From contig NZ_BDAE01000001.1 of NCBI RefSeq assembly GCF_002091675.1, positions 186,001 to 250,000 on the forward strand: a DNA stretch of 64,000 bases, in the 5' to 3' direction. Positions 41,800-51,379 of the stretch are shown piece by piece. The position numbers were made by a program, and so were the translations under genes. The notes beneath the pieces are model-generated. The model ran no database searches. It saw nothing but the letters and a program-made list of their open reading frames with translations, and was not told where the DNA came from. The DNA comes from Pseudomonas luteola NBRC 103146. Its GTDB lineage: Bacteria > Pseudomonadota > Gammaproteobacteria > Pseudomonadales > Pseudomonadaceae. How positions within the stretch are numbered: the stretch's first letter is position 1; each line of letters begins with the position of its first letter.

Positions 41800-41836
41800 G
41801 GGCGACAGGCTATTGCATGACGCAAGCCTGCCGCCC
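41800..41836. terminator. Convergent terminator-like hairpin
   Basis: GGGCGACAGGCT (41800-41811) pairs with AGCCTGCCGCCC (41825-41836) with one mismatch, around a 13-nt loop. It lies between radC and the peptide-binding protein gene. No U tract follows. Confidence 0.45.
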
Positions 41837-41841
41837 TCGCC

Positions 41842-43419
41842 TCATCGACTGACGCTGACCTTGGAGAAGTCCTGGCGACCGAAGGGGTTGGCCTGATAAC
41901 CCTCAACACCCTGACGGGTCAGAACCGAGACGGTGGGATGAGCCAGCGGTAGCCATAGGGCCTGATCGTGAATGATCTGCTGAGCCGTGTGATAACGCTT
42001 GGTGCGTTCCGCCTGATTGGATACTGCCTTGCCCTCGCGTATGGCCGTGTCGAGCGTCTGATCGCAATAACGGGCGAAGTTAAGGCCGGATTTGACCGAA
42101 GCACAGGAGAACTGCGGTGTCAGGTAGTTATCCGGATCGCCGTTATCGCCTGCCCAACCCATGAACAGGAGGTCGTGCTCGCCATTTTTGGCGCGGCGGA
42201 TCAGCTCACCCCATTCAATCACGCGGATGTCTGCTTTGACGCCAATCTTGGCCAGGTCCGCCTGCAGCATCTGGGCGCCTAGGCTGGGATTGGGGTTCAA
42301 CAGACTGCCGCTGGGGCGTGTCCAGATGGTGGTACTGAAACCCTCTTTCTGCCCTGCGTCGGCCAGCAGCGCCTTGGCTTTTTCCGGATCGTAGGCATAC
42401 GGCGTGATGTCCTTGGCATAGCCCCAGGTAGTGGGTGGGTAGATGCCGTCAGCCGGAGTGGCGCTGTTTTCAAATACAGCCTTTACATAGTTTTTCTTGT
42501 CGAACGCCAGGTTGATGGCCTGCCGGACCTTGGGATTATCAAGGGGAGCATGCTGGGTATTGATCCCTACGAACGCGGTCATAAATGCTGGCGTCTGGAC
42601 AACCTTCAGGGTCGAATCCTTCTGAGCATCGGTGACATCCTGCGGTTTGGGCGAGAGTGCAACCTGACACTCGCCACGCTTGAGACGCTGCATGCGCACA
42701 GCGGCATCGGGCGTGATGGCATAGATCAGGTTATCGACCTTGGGCTTGCCGCCAAAATAATTGGCATTGGCCTCATAACGGATGGCTGCATCTTTCTGAA
42801 AGCGGTGAAACACAAACGGGCCGGTGCCGATGGGCTCGCTGTTGAGCTGTTCGGGCTTGCCTGCCTTGAGCAGCTGATCGGCGTACTCGGCGGAATAGAT
42901 CGAGGCGAACCCCATGCTCAGCGTGGGCAGGAATGTTGCATCCGGACGGTTCAGGACGATACGCACCTGATGGTCGCCAACCTTTTCCACTGACTTGATC
43001 AGGTCAGGCCACTGCATGGATTGCGCGTGGGGATAGCCACCCTTGGCGACCCCATGCCAGGGATGCTTGGAGTCGAGCATACGCTCGAAGCTGAACACCA
43101 CATCGTCTGCATTGAGGTCCCGACTGGGCTTGAAGTAGTCGGTCTGGTGAAATTTCACATCCGGGCGCAGCGTGAAATCATAGGTCAGACCATCCTGGAA
43201 GACCTGCCACCGCTCGGCAAGGCTCGGGACCAGCTCTCCACGCGTCGGATCGAACTCCACCAGTCGGTTCATCAACACATCTGCTGAAGCATTCGTCGTG
43301 GTCAGCGAGTTATACTGCACCACATCAAAGCCGTCAGGGCTTGCTTCGGTACAGACGCTCAATGTGGCGGCCTGGGCCAGCAGCGGCGCGAACAGCAGTG
43401 GCAAAGCGGCAAAGCGCAT
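41842..43419 (-). CDS. ABC transporter peptide-binding protein (DppA-like, SBP family 5)
   Basis: The ATG at 43419 is chosen since AAGGAG lies 7 bp upstream and it begins a signal peptide (MRFAALPLLFAPLLAQA). The 525-residue protein has the family 5 pattern with LSVCTEASPDGFDVVQY, LAERWQVFQDGLTYDFTLRPDVKFH in two parts, and NYFGGKPKVDNLIYAITPDA. It resembles DppA-type dipeptide or haem-peptide receptors. No permease or ATPase gene is next to it, so it must pair with a transporter elsewhere. Confidence 0.9.
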   Translation of the reverse strand: MRFAALPLLFAPLLAQAATLSVCTEASPDGFDVVQYNSLTTTNASADVLMNRLVEFDPTRGELVPSLAERWQVFQDGLTYDFTLRPDVKFHQTDYFKPSRDLNADDVVFSFERMLDSKHPWHGVAKGGYPHAQSMQWPDLIKSVEKVGDHQVRIVLNRPDATFLPTLSMGFASIYSAEYADQLLKAGKPEQLNSEPIGTGPFVFHRFQKDAAIRYEANANYFGGKPKVDNLIYAITPDAAVRMQRLKRGECQVALSPKPQDVTDAQKDSTLKVVQTPAFMTAFVGINTQHAPLDNPKVRQAINLAFDKKNYVKAVFENSATPADGIYPPTTWGYAKDITPYAYDPEKAKALLADAGQKEGFSTTIWTRPSGSLLNPNPSLGAQMLQADLAKIGVKADIRVIEWGELIRRAKNGEHDLLFMGWAGDNGDPDNYLTPQFSCASVKSGLNFARYCDQTLDTAIREGKAVSNQAERTKRYHTAQQIIHDQALWLPLAHPTVSVLTRQGVEGYQANPFGRQDFSKVSVSR

Positions 43420-43769
43420 GGGGTGCTCCTTCTGAATAGGTAGGTGGCCGTCCATGGAGCTCATGGTGCCAAGGGTCTACGCTAGACCACTGCACCGTTC
43501 ATCTCAATTCAATTTCACGACGAATGGTCGAATTGTTTTGGGAAGCCCCTCTGCAGCACAGTATCCATGCGGGTCTCACCTGGTCGGCCCAATAGGTTAT
43601 GTCCTTGATGTATCAAGGCTCTTCTGGTATAAAACAGCGCTCTTTTTTCGGGGCATGGCTCTGTGAGTGTTGCAGAAAAGCCGACACCGCCCCGACTAAA
43701 CGGAATTTTCAAACGATTCAAGCGGCCAACCCATGCCGGGTTTGGCATGTGGTTTATGAGGGCTGAGGC
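43420..43769 (+). promoter_or_regulatory. Promoter and leader of the rpmBG operon
   Basis: This 350-bp gap holds a near-consensus sigma70 promoter: TTGATG at 43605-43610, a 17-bp spacer and TATAAA at 43628-43633. Transcription should start near 43640, leaving a leader of about 130 nt before rpmB. In the leader, CGGGGC near 43654 can pair with GCCCCG near 43694. AAGGAG before 43419 belongs to the divergent peptide-binding gene. No other gene is seen in the gap. Confidence 0.8.
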
Positions 43770-44006
43770 ATGTCTAGAGTCTGTCAAGTGACCGGTAAGG
43801 GTCCGGTTACTGGGAACAATGTTTCCCACGCTAACAACAAAACCCGTCGTCGTTTCCTGCCGAATCTGCACTACCATCGTTTCTGGGTTGAGTCCGAGAA
43901 GCGTTTCGTGCGTCTGCGCGTTTCTGCCAAGGGCATGCGTATCATCGACAAGCGCGGTATTGATACCGTACTGTCCGAGCTGCGCACTCGCGGCGAAAAA
44001 TTCTAA
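43770..44006 (+). CDS. rpmB: Ribosomal protein L28 (bL28)
   Basis: The 78-residue protein [20 protein letters not shown]... is the standard bL28, with [16 protein letters not shown] (about 25-40). It is basic throughout and has the usual length. It is followed after 11 bp by rpmG, the usual pair. AAGGAG precedes rpmG directly after the rpmB stop. Confidence 0.98.
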   Translation: MSRVCQVTGKGPVTGNNVSHANNKTRRRFLPNLHYHRFWVESEKRFVRLRVSAKGMRIIDKRGIDTVLSELRTRGEKF

Positions 44007-44017
44007 GGAGCTTCATC

Positions 44018-44173
44018 ATGCGTGAATTGATCCGTTTGGTGTCCAGTGCCGGTACCGGTCACTTCTACACCACCGACAAGAACAAGCGCACCAAGCCCGA
44101 AAAGATCGAAATCAAAAAGTTCGATCCGGTTGTGCGTAAGCACGTGATGTACAAGGAAGCCAAGATCAAGTAA
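44018..44173 (+). CDS. rpmG: Ribosomal protein L33 (bL33)
   Basis: The 51-residue protein starts [19 protein letters not shown] and ends MYKEAKIK, which is bL33. It lacks the four cysteines of the zinc-binding type, so it is the zinc-independent form. The AAGGAG at 44005-44010 lies 7 bp before the ATG. It is closed by a terminator 45 bp later. Confidence 0.98.
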   Translation: MRELIRLVSSAGTGHFYTTDKNKRTKPEKIEIKKFDPVVRKHVMYKEAKIK

Positions 44174-44217
44174 TTGATCCTGTCTTTCGTGACCGCTTCG
44201 GCGGAATCACGGCACAC

Positions 44218-44248
44218 AAAAAACCCAGCCTAACCGCTGGGTTTTTTG
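44218..44248 (+). terminator. Rho-independent terminator of rpmBG
   Basis: CCCAGC and GCTGGG (44224-44229 and 44236-44241) pair around CTAACC, flanked by A6 and T6, so the stem extends into A-U pairs. The opposite gene ends at 44282, so it may serve both strands. Confidence 0.9.
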
Positions 44249-44281
44249 CTTTCTGATATCGAAAAATGGTGTGCTGAAGCC

Positions 44282-44680
44282 TTAGCCCTTGGGCTTGTAG
44301 GCGCAATAGCCCGGACGCGGCCCAATCTGCGGGTGGTTGCGGCACGTATCGGGGCGCTTATCGTAGATGGTGCACAGGCGGCTCTTGCGATCCAGATAGA
44401 GGCAGTCGTTATTAGCCAGGCGGGTCAGGGTAAAGATGCCGCTTTTCTGGTTGAAGCGTTCGACAATGCCTTCCTTCATGAGGCGCTTGGCGACGTTCTT
44501 GGGCGGCTCGCCCGCTTCGAACTCATCCACTACACCAATCCGGATCAGGTCCTTGATGCGGACCTCTACGGGAAGCGTGCAGCAGGTAGCCATGCAATCA
44601 CGGCACAGCCCTTTGTAGTATTTGGCCCAGGTATCAAGACGGTCGAGTTCGGCCGCGGCGACCAGTTGCGGTTTTTTCAT
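44282..44680 (-). CDS. YkgJ-family cysteine cluster protein
   Basis: The 132-residue protein has the cluster CRDCMATCC (about 26-34) and later C93, C102, C113 and C126. That is the YkgJ/CxxCxxxCC family pattern, thought to bind zinc or an Fe-S cluster. No signal peptide is present. Function is unknown. Confidence 0.83.
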   Translation of the reverse strand: MKKPQLVAAAELDRLDTWAKYYKGLCRDCMATCCTLPVEVRIKDLIRIGVVDEFEAGEPPKNVAKRLMKEGIVERFNQKSGIFTLTRLANNDCLYLDRKSRLCTIYDKRPDTCRNHPQIGPRPGYCAYKPKG

Positions 44681-44792
44681 GGATCAATCAGCAGGAGAAG
44701 CGGGGCGCGGATCATACCGGGCCTGACGAGCGTTTGCTCGCCGATTGATCGATCACATACGGCGATCCGTCGCTTTTATCGCGCGGTGCAAG

Positions 44793-44825
44793 CCCTGCCT
44801 GCGCGGTGTTAAGCGGCAGGCAGGG
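44793..44825 (-). terminator. Terminator-like hairpin after the first SDR gene
   Basis: CCCTGCCTGC (44793-44802) and GCAGGCAGGG (44816-44825) form a perfect 10-bp stem with a 13-nt loop, 9 bp past the SDR stop on the minus strand. No strong U tract follows. Confidence 0.5.
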
Positions 44826-44834
44826 TAGGCAGCG

Positions 44835-45848
44835 TCAGTGTCGGCGTCCTTTTACCAGCGCACCAATGACGAGACCGCCCAGGACAGCCAGGGCTGTGCT
44901 GGCAATCGGATGCTGGGAGGCCTGGGTGTACAGGCTGTGCTGCATCTTGGGACCGGGATTGCGGCCGCTGGCCTGACCGTAATTGCCTGGGGTGTAATCG
45001 GCCGAATACATCTCGCCCTCACGGTTATTGTCGGGGCGTCCGCTGGGAATGACATTAGCCAAGAGCTTCTCGCTGATGAGGTCATACAGCTGCGGGAAGT
45101 TTTGAGCGATCTTGGTCATGGTCTTGGCGGGGCTGCCGACAAACACATCGCGTTGCGGGTGGACGGCTGCCTTCAGGATGGCTCTGGCGACGGTTTCCGG
45201 GGTATAGATGGGTGGGGGAAGCACAGGCGCACTGGACAGGTAGTTCTTGGCGTGGTCGTTGAACAGCGTGTCGATGGAGGCTGGACGGACCAGCGTCACC
45301 GATACAGGTGCTTTCTCCTTGCGCAGTTCGACCCGCAATACATCCGTCATCGCCTTGATAGCGTGTTTGCTGGCGCTGTACATGGAGTGGTAGGGAAGCG
45401 GTGCGGCGGACTCGAGGCTACCGATGTTAATGATCGAACCGCCACGCTCACGCAGGTGGGCCGCCGCGATTTTTGAGCCATATACGGTACCCCAGAAATT
45501 GGTCTCGAACAGTTGGCGGCAGTCCTCGTCGCTGACCTCCTCAACCGTGCCCCAGACGGAGGTCGCCGCGTTATTGATCCACGTATCGAAGCCACCAAAG
45601 CGCTCCAGTGCCTTATCGGCCACCTTCTGCAGCTCGTCACGCTGGCCAACATCGGCAACAACCGTCACTACCGTATCGCCGCCTCCAAGGCTGCGCTCGA
45701 TCTCCTGCAGCGCTTCTTCATTGCGTGCCGTCAGAACCAGACGGGCACCCTGCTGCGCAGCCATTCGGGCCGTCGCAAGACCGATACCACTGGAGGCACC
45801 GGTAATAACGATCACTTGCTCGTTGAGCGGTTTAAGCCTGACGTTCAT
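44835..45848 (-). CDS. SDR-family oxidoreductase with C-terminal membrane anchor
   Basis: GGAGG lies 4 bp before the ATG at 45848. The 337-residue protein has the classic SDR cofactor site (VIVITGASSGIGLA, about 10-23), a Ser and YxxxK catalytic set (S142; YSASK, about 158-162) and an extra 80-residue tail. The tail ends in a membrane segment (TALAVLGGLVIGALVKG, about 316-332). It may be tethered to the inner membrane. The paralogue at 51380-52378 has the same layout. The substrate is unknown. Confidence 0.87.
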   Translation of the reverse strand: MNVRLKPLNEQVIVITGASSGIGLATARMAAQQGARLVLTARNEEALQEIERSLGGGDTVVTVVADVGQRDELQKVADKALERFGGFDTWINNAATSVWGTVEEVSDEDCRQLFETNFWGTVYGSKIAAAHLRERGGSIINIGSLESAAPLPYHSMYSASKHAIKAMTDVLRVELRKEKAPVSVTLVRPASIDTLFNDHAKNYLSSAPVLPPPIYTPETVARAILKAAVHPQRDVFVGSPAKTMTKIAQNFPQLYDLISEKLLANVIPSGRPDNNREGEMYSADYTPGNYGQASGRNPGPKMQHSLYTQASQHPIASTALAVLGGLVIGALVKGRRH

Positions 45849-46052
45849 GTGTCCTCCTTTCTGTGAGGAAAAGAAACCGAGCACAACCGCTGGCTGTGTC
45901 GGGCATTCACATCAGTAGAAGGTCAGGCATTCAGCGAGGTTCCTTGTTTCCGGGAACCGACTGTCGATCAATCGTGAAGGATCGCAACCGTTTATGGCAA
46001 AAGACGGCTGTTTTCGTGCTAACGGCTTCGCGCGTCGCTATCGAGGCCAGAA

Positions 46053-47000
<948 letters not shown>

Positions 47001-48941
47001 GTGATTGAGCAAACTCTGGCCGATGTGTTCGGCTATACCTCTTTTCGCCCTGGTCAGGGTCAGGTAGTTCGTACCGTCATGGCTGGCCGTTCGGCTGCTG
47101 CTATCTTTCCAACCGGCTCGGGTAAGTCGCTGTGCTATCAATTGCCCGCCTTGCTTCTGCCACACCTCACCCTGGTCATTTCGCCTCTGCTGGCCCTGAT
47201 GCAGGACCAACTTGCGTTTCTGAAGGCCCGCGGGGTCGCTGCTGCCAGTATCGATTCGGCGCAGCGCCGTGAAGATATCCAAGCCACTATGGCCAGAGCC
47301 CGCTCCGGTGAATTGAAGATTCTGATGATCTCGGTAGAGCGGCTTAAGAATGAACGCTTTCGCCAGTTTATCGCCCAAGTACCTATCTCTCTGTTGGTAA
47401 TCGACGAAGCCCATTGCCTATCCGAGTGGGGCCATAATTTTCGTCCTGACTACCTTAAGCTCCCTGATTATCAGCGTGATTTCAGGATCCCTCAGGTCTT
47501 GCTGCTAACTGCGACGGCAACGCCTCGGGTTATTGCAGACATGCAGGCCCGCTTTGGAATCGCTCATGACGATGTGGTGACGACCGGCTTCTATCGCCCC
47601 AATCTGGACTTGCAGGTCGAACCTGTCAGCGGGGAGGACAAACGACGTTATTTGCTGGATTGGATTGCGCCACGGGCCAGTCAGTCCGGCATTGTTTATG
47701 TCACGCAGCAGAAAACAGCTGAGCAGCTGGCGGATGAGTTGATACGTACCGGGATTCGCGCCGGGGCTTACCACGCTGGCCTGCCTCATGACCGGCGCGA
47801 CAGCATTCAGCAGCAGTTCATGGCCGGCACACTGACCTGCATTGTGGCCACCATTGCCTTTGGCATGGGAATCGACAAGCGCGATATCCGTTACGTAGTG
47901 CATTACGACCTGCCCAAATCAATCGAGAGCTATAGCCAGGAAATCGGTCGCGCCGGACGTGACGGTGAGCGCTCCGAGTGCCTGGTACTGGCTAACCGCG
48001 ATGCCTTGAATGTGCTGGAAAATTTTGTTTATGGTGACACACCGGAACTGAGTGGTATCCGCAGCGTTCTTGAGGACTTGCAGGCGGCGCCGAAGGGCGA
48101 ATGGGTGTTGCAGCTCAACAGCCTGTCCGATCAAAGTGACATTCGCCTGTTGCCGCTCAAGACTTTGCTCGTACAACTGGAGCTTCAGGGTCTGATTGCA
48201 CCGCAATACAGTTATTTCGCTGATTATCGTTTCAAATACCTTCGTGAACCAGAAGCCTTGATTGAACGATTTGAAGGTGAGCGTCGGCAATTTGTTGAGG
48301 CTATTGTCGAAACCTCTGTTCGGGCGCGTACCTGGTGCACGGTCAATTTTGATCAGTTGCACCGTGAGTATCGCGCTGAACGTAGCCGGGTAATCACTGC
48401 GCTGGAGTGGCTTCACGAGCAAGGCTGGATTGAGCTGGAAAGTAAGCAGATGACCGATGTGTATCGTCGCTTACAGGCTGCAATCGACGTCGAGACACTA
48501 GGCGCTACGTTGCATCGGTACTTCCAGGAAAAAGAGCAGGCCGAAGTTGCACGAACCCACGCCATGCTTGATCTATTCGCCAGTGACCGTTGTCTGAGCC
48601 ACCGTCTGGCTGAGTGGTTTGGTGATACGCAGGCGCCTGAGCAATGCGGGCATTGTTCCGTCTGCCGCGGCACGGTGGCAGTCCTTCCAGCCCCGGCCGC
48701 CTTACCGCCTTTGGATAGGCAAAACCCTGAAACGCTATGTGGCGCCTTTCGGGAGCACTATATGGCCTCCCGGGGAGAAGTACCCAGTGTTGAGTCCATG
48801 ACACGGTTTCTATGTGGCCTCAACACACCCGCCTTCACTCGACTCAAAGCCAGAAGCTTGCCTAGTTTTGCTGCGTTGGAGGCTTATCCCTACGCGGAAG
48901 TAAGAGCCTGGCTGGCCCAGGCCGGCTTTAACGTCAAATGA
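47001..48941 (+). CDS. recQ: RecQ-family ATP-dependent DNA helicase
   Basis: The 646-residue protein begins at a GTG and opens EQTLADVFGYTSFRPGQ. It has motif I TGSGKS (about 38-43), DEAH (about 135-138) with the RecQ aromatic loop LSEWGHNFRP, and motif VI QEIGRAGRDG (about 313-322). Zinc ligands are seen in CLSHRLAEWF and CGHCSVC (about 532 and 550-556). The C-terminal part is a winged helix with a short tail but no obvious HRDC domain. It probably unwinds structures in recombination and repair. It differs from typical RecQ in spacing, so it may be a second paralogue. Confidence 0.88.
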   Translation: MIEQTLADVFGYTSFRPGQGQVVRTVMAGRSAAAIFPTGSGKSLCYQLPALLLPHLTLVISPLLALMQDQLAFLKARGVAAASIDSAQRREDIQATMARARSGELKILMISVERLKNERFRQFIAQVPISLLVIDEAHCLSEWGHNFRPDYLKLPDYQRDFRIPQVLLLTATATPRVIADMQARFGIAHDDVVTTGFYRPNLDLQVEPVSGEDKRRYLLDWIAPRASQSGIVYVTQQKTAEQLADELIRTGIRAGAYHAGLPHDRRDSIQQQFMAGTLTCIVATIAFGMGIDKRDIRYVVHYDLPKSIESYSQEIGRAGRDGERSECLVLANRDALNVLENFVYGDTPELSGIRSVLEDLQAAPKGEWVLQLNSLSDQSDIRLLPLKTLLVQLELQGLIAPQYSYFADYRFKYLREPEALIERFEGERRQFVEAIVETSVRARTWCTVNFDQLHREYRAERSRVITALEWLHEQGWIELESKQMTDVYRRLQAAIDVETLGATLHRYFQEKEQAEVARTHAMLDLFASDRCLSHRLAEWFGDTQAPEQCGHCSVCRGTVAVLPAPAALPPLDRQNPETLCGAFREHYMASRGEVPSVESMTRFLCGLNTPAFTRLKARSLPSFAALEAYPYAEVRAWLAQAGFNVK

Positions 48942-49246
48942 TGACGTGCCCGTGATGAGATCACTGCGTCTGCCCATAACAGACGCAACTGTGCCACGGC
49001 TGCCCTGTCATGAGGCTTGAGGGCCCCTTGCCAGGCTAGTCGCGCTCCTCCAGCGGGTGAGAACCGATAGGGTGTGCCTGAATCAACGGCTTACGCGGTC
49101 CGGCGGCCTGTGGGCATCACTCTGTGGTGTAGGGCAGCTTGATGCAGGTGTGATCCATCCTGTTTTGCGCCGCCATAAGGGGTCAGTACTTGCATCGCTG
49201 ACGAAGGCCGTATAGAACGCAGCTTTTGCTGCTGAATAACCTTCTG
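48942..49246. other. Intergenic region after recQ-type gene
   Basis: This 305-bp gap has one perfect 8-bp hairpin, TGCGTCTG with CAGACGCA around CCCATAA (48965-48987), a likely end for the helicase transcript. A weak promoter-like pair (TTGCAT at 49190-49195 and TATAGA at 49211-49216, only 15 bp apart) faces the hydrolase gene. No further gene is supported. Confidence 0.4.
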
Positions 49247-49975
49247 ATGATCACTTCTGCTGCCTCCTCCAGACCTGAGGCCCGCGTCCCGCTGGTGTTT
49301 CTTCCCGGACTTCTGTGCGATGCCGCCTTGTGGCGTTTGCAAGCCGAAGCGCTGGCCGACGTAGCCGATACGCACATTGCCAACCTGACCCGTGATGGAA
49401 GCATTCAGGGCATGGCGAGGCGGGTTCTGGCCGAGGCACCGGCCCGGTTTGCGCTGGCGGGGTTGTCCATGGGGGGATACGTGGCGCTCGAGATCATGCG
49501 CCAGGCGCCGGAGCGGGTCATGCGGCTGGCGCTTGTCGACACCATGGCCAGCCTCGATGCCCCTGAGCGTACCCGCCAGCGGGTCGGCATGAAGGCCCTG
49601 GCCGAGCGTGGACGCTTCTTGGGAATCAGCCCTCAGTTGTTGCCAAACCTGATCCATCCAAGCCGGATCGGTACGCCGGTTGCCGATGAGGTGATCGCCA
49701 TGGGCAAGCGGGTAGGGCGCGATGCGTTTCTACGCCAGCAGCAGGCCATTATCGATCGTCCGGATTCGATTCCGACCCTGGCGAGCATTACTGTGCCGAC
49801 GCTGATTGTCGTGGGTGAAAACGACAAGCTCACGCCTGTGGCTGAGGCGCAGAAGATGCACGCCGGCATCCCGGGCTCATGCCTGGAGATACTGCCCGAA
49901 TGTGGTCATCTGCCGCCGTTGGAGTGGCCGGAGCGAACTACCGAGCTGCTGAGGAGCTGGCTGCACGGCCTGTGA
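49247..49975 (+). CDS. Alpha/beta hydrolase
   Basis: The ATG at 49247 is preferred over a TTG 21 bp upstream, though neither has a good ribosome site. The 242-residue protein has the oxyanion block VFLPGLLCDAALW (about 16-28), the nucleophile elbow GLSMGGY (about 79-85), an acid in GENDKL (about 190-195) and the catalytic His in ECGHLPPLEWP (about 216-226). It is a small esterase-like enzyme; the natural substrate is unknown. Confidence 0.86.
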   Translation: MITSAASSRPEARVPLVFLPGLLCDAALWRLQAEALADVADTHIANLTRDGSIQGMARRVLAEAPARFALAGLSMGGYVALEIMRQAPERVMRLALVDTMASLDAPERTRQRVGMKALAERGRFLGISPQLLPNLIHPSRIGTPVADEVIAMGKRVGRDAFLRQQQAIIDRPDSIPTLASITVPTLIVVGENDKLTPVAEAQKMHAGIPGSCLEILPECGHLPPLEWPERTTELLRSWLHGL

Positions 49976-50029
49976 AACTTCCCACCCGGATAGCCCTTCG
50001 AATCTGTTATACCTATCGGGGGAATAGCT

Positions 50030-50629
50030 ATGGGTTCCACACGCTCTACCTACAATGCGGTGCTGTTTGCCTTGAGTCTTGCGCCCGCGGTGTCGGCGCT
50101 GAGTATGCCCGCCCAGGCGGGCGAGCCGGATTGGTTGTTCTTCAAGAATGATGGACGTATTCCAAACAGCACGTTTCCAGTGCTGGTCTATCGTGCCGTA
50201 CCGCTTGAGGGTAAGGACAACGCCGCCGCCTTCGAAAAGCTGTTCGCTGCGAACGGCTGGCCACCGCAATGGCGGGCCGGTATCTTCGACTATCACCATT
50301 ACCACTCGACTGCTCACGAGGTGCTAGGTGTGGCATCCGGACACGCGCGGATCATTCTGGGAGGCGAGTCCGGCCAGGAGCTGACGGTGGAGGCAGGGGA
50401 TGTGCTGGTGTTGCCCGCCGGAACCGGGCACTGCCGCATCGAGGAAAGCGATGACTTCGTGGTCGTTGGGGCCTATCCGCGCGGGCAGGAGGACTATGAT
50501 ATCCAGCGTGCCAATGCCGCCACTCATGATGCCTCGGTTACTCGTATCGCCCAGGTGCCTATGCCTGAGGCCGATCCGGTCACAGGCAGGGACGGCGTAC
50601 TGCTTGAGGCATGGCGTCTTCAGCAGTGA
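50030..50629 (+). CDS. Exported cupin-domain protein (YjlB-like)
   Basis: The 199-residue protein has a probable signal peptide (about 1-30, ending PAQAG), a small N-terminal part, and a cupin core with HHYHSTAHEVLGVASGHARIILGG in two parts, GDVLVLPAGTGH (about 124-135) and a final FVVVGAYP. The His and Glu ligands of cupin motif 1 and the His of motif 2 are in place, so a metal site is expected. YjlB of Bacillus lacks an export signal. The stop codon lies a few bases from the end of the DUF1080 reading frame on the other strand. Confidence 0.78.
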   Translation: MGSTRSTYNAVLFALSLAPAVSALSMPAQAGEPDWLFFKNDGRIPNSTFPVLVYRAVPLEGKDNAAAFEKLFAANGWPPQWRAGIFDYHHYHSTAHEVLGVASGHARIILGGESGQELTVEAGDVLVLPAGTGHCRIEESDDFVVVGAYPRGQEDYDIQRANAATHDASVTRIAQVPMPEADPVTGRDGVLLEAWRLQQ

Positions 50630-50683
50630 TCAGAGCAAGGCTTCGACTTGCAGGCAACGAAAACACACTTCATCGCCATGGTG

Positions 50684-51217
50684 CTAAAGGATGATATGCC
50701 CCTCTGTGAGGCCAAAATCAGGATTGTGTTTGAACTTGCTCTGGCTGATGGCCTCACGCAGGGCAGTATCGTACAGGTCGTAGCGTAATACACATCGTCC
50801 AGCGAGCCAGTGTTCAACGTGGTTTTCGCGAACGATGAGTTGGCCGCTCATGAATTCACCGGGCTGAATCGGAGTGGGCTCGGTAGGTGCCAATAGCTGA
50901 TAAAGCGCGCCATGGGTGGTAAGCGGATTCTGCCCGTCCGGGTGGCTGGCATTGTCCAAGAGCTGCATCTCTGGGCCGCCCTGCCAGGATTCGGGCCAGG
51001 ATTCGGCAACCCGGTACAGCACCCCGGCATTTCCACCCGCCGCCAGGCTGAATTCAAACGTCAGGGAAAAGTTTCGATACGATTGCCGTGAGATCAGATC
51101 GACTCGCGCGGCAGCAGGATCGGCACGCAGGATTCCGTTGTCGTCTTTCCAGCTGCCAAGCGGGAAGTCTTCACCTTGATAAGCCCGCCACTGATGGGCA
51201 TCGAGTACCTCGATCAT
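50684..51217 (-). CDS. DUF1080 family protein, C-terminus cut by in-frame amber codon
   Basis: The ATG at 51217 (AGGAGG 10 bp upstream) starts a 177-residue product. It has the DUF1080/3-keto-disaccharide hydrolase pattern: DDNGILRADP, NFSLTFEFSLAAGGNAGVLYRV (in two parts) and EMQLLDNASHPDG (about 87-99). The frame ends EGHIIL at a TAG (50684-50686). Reading on gives HHGDEVCFRCLQVEALL and then TGA at 50630, which is the expected family ending after a Gln (CAG) at the TAG position. So the last beta strand is lost unless the amber codon is suppressed or is a sequence error. Confidence 0.8.
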   Translation of the reverse strand: MIEVLDAHQWRAYQGEDFPLGSWKDDNGILRADPAAARVDLISRQSYRNFSLTFEFSLAAGGNAGVLYRVAESWPESWQGGPEMQLLDNASHPDGQNPLTTHGALYQLLAPTEPTPIQPGEFMSGQLIVRENHVEHWLAGRCVLRYDLYDTALREAISQSKFKHNPDFGLTEGHIIL

Positions 51218-51379
51218 GGTGTTGCGCCTCCTGTAAAGCGATACGCCTGACCATAAGACTGGCATCCCGTCTGCCCGGTTCAGAGCCGTAAACCCGATGG
51301 GCGTCATCGCAGCGGATTGAACCGGCTTCCTGACAGGGCAGTCCGTTGAAGACACCTCCAACAATGTCGGGGCATCAAC

